Shown here in pieces: positions 5,261 to 5,434 of a stretch of DNA of 5,434 nucleotides (positions within the stretch are counted from its first letter, which is position 1; the number at the start of each line of letters is the position of its first letter). The translations under genes and the position numbers were made by a program. The DNA lies in contig JANJTI010000352.1 of NCBI GenBank assembly GCA_024711185.1, positions 1 through 5,434 on the forward strand, written 5' to 3'. The notes beneath the pieces were generated by a model. That model was given only the letters and a program-made list of their open reading frames with translations. It was not told where the DNA came from and did not search any database. This DNA comes from Brevundimonas sp. (GTDB taxonomy: Bacteria > Pseudomonadota > Alphaproteobacteria > Caulobacterales > Caulobacteraceae).

Positions 5261-5434
5261 TCAGCCGCGACGGTCGTCCCGGACCGAGGCCGTGGCGCGA
5301 TAGCACTCGCAGGCGACGCGCTCGAGCGCCGCCCGGTCGAGGACGCGGATGCGGCCGCGGGAATAGGCGATGGCGCCAGCCTTCTGCAGCCCCTGCGCCG
5401 CCTCGTTCACGGTGGTTCGCTGGGAGCCGAGCAT
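5261..5434 (-). CDS. Crp/Fnr-family transcriptional regulator, C-terminal fragment (cut by window edge)
   Basis: Only the last 57 codons and the TGA are in the window. They begin inside the recognition-helix region with MLGSQRTTVNE, followed by the wing (AYSRGRIRVLDR) and the tail ALERVACECYRA. Although the first codon in the window reads ATG, the same Met is residue 175 of the complete neighbour, so the true start lies beyond the window edge. Aligned without gaps from that Met, 36 of 47 residues match the neighbour, so the two are tandem paralogues. The winged-helix residues facing DNA (SQRTTVNE) are identical, suggesting overlapping binding sites. The final 10 or so residues differ. The ligand domain, and thus the signal sensed, cannot be seen. 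Confidence 0.9.
   Translation of the reverse strand: MLGSQRTTVNEAAQGLQKAGAIAYSRGRIRVLDRAALERVACECYRATASVRDDRRG
5401..5434 (-). repeat. Copy 2 of a diverged direct repeat in the tandem regulator genes
   Basis: Partner of the copy at 4668-4701, with two mismatches in 34 bases. It ends at the window edge, so the matching stretch probably continues beyond it. Confidence 0.85.

Noticed and set aside
5432..5434. The ATG at the right edge as a true start codon of a 57-residue gene
   Set aside because: It aligns exactly with internal Met175 in the recognition-helix region of the neighbouring paralogue, so the fragment is the end of a longer gene.

Overview
The window is very GC-rich, and every gene I can support lies on the minus strand, so transcription runs from the right edge to the left edge. 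Gene content (trpF-trpB-trpA kept together and apart from trpE/G/D/C), the style of the Crp/Fnr-type regulators and the protein sequences suggest an alphaproteobacterium, most likely in the Caulobacterales. Caulobacter crescentus is known for a trpFBA operon. The placement is by inference, not by database search.

From right to left in transcription order: (1) 5434-5261, the C-terminal end of a Crp/Fnr-type regulator cut by the window edge. (2) 5223-4525, a complete paralogue of it, a tandem duplicate with 36 of 47 identical residues across the DNA-binding end. A strong hairpin lies between the two. (3) 4524-4479, a short intergenic spacer with a perfect 12-bp palindrome and a weak promoter-like pair. 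(4) 4478-3576, an RsmC-like 16S rRNA guanine methyltransferase. (5) 3579-2842, an RsuA-like 16S rRNA pseudouridine synthase. (6) 2845-2204, trpF. (7) 2171-957, trpB. (8) 950-525, a small secreted protein of unknown function. (9) 528-1, trpA, missing its C-terminal part at the left edge.

Items 4 to 9 look like one transcription unit. rsmC/rsuA, rsuA/trpF and the small gene/trpA each overlap by 4 bp (GTGA, ATGA, ATGA), and the other two gaps are 32 and 6 bp. The trp genes supply three late tryptophan steps: phosphoribosylanthranilate isomerisation (TrpF), then indole-3-glycerol phosphate cleavage and condensation with serine (TrpA/TrpB). The two upstream genes modify 16S rRNA.

The main departures from the ordinary are a secreted-protein gene wedged between the two tryptophan synthase subunit genes, a Glu where TrpA normally has its catalytic Asp, a 22-bp perfect palindrome inside trpB, and the tandem regulator pair. 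I see no mobile element, CRISPR array, tRNA or rRNA. No convincing new multi-gene system is present; this is mostly ordinary chromosomal housekeeping DNA.
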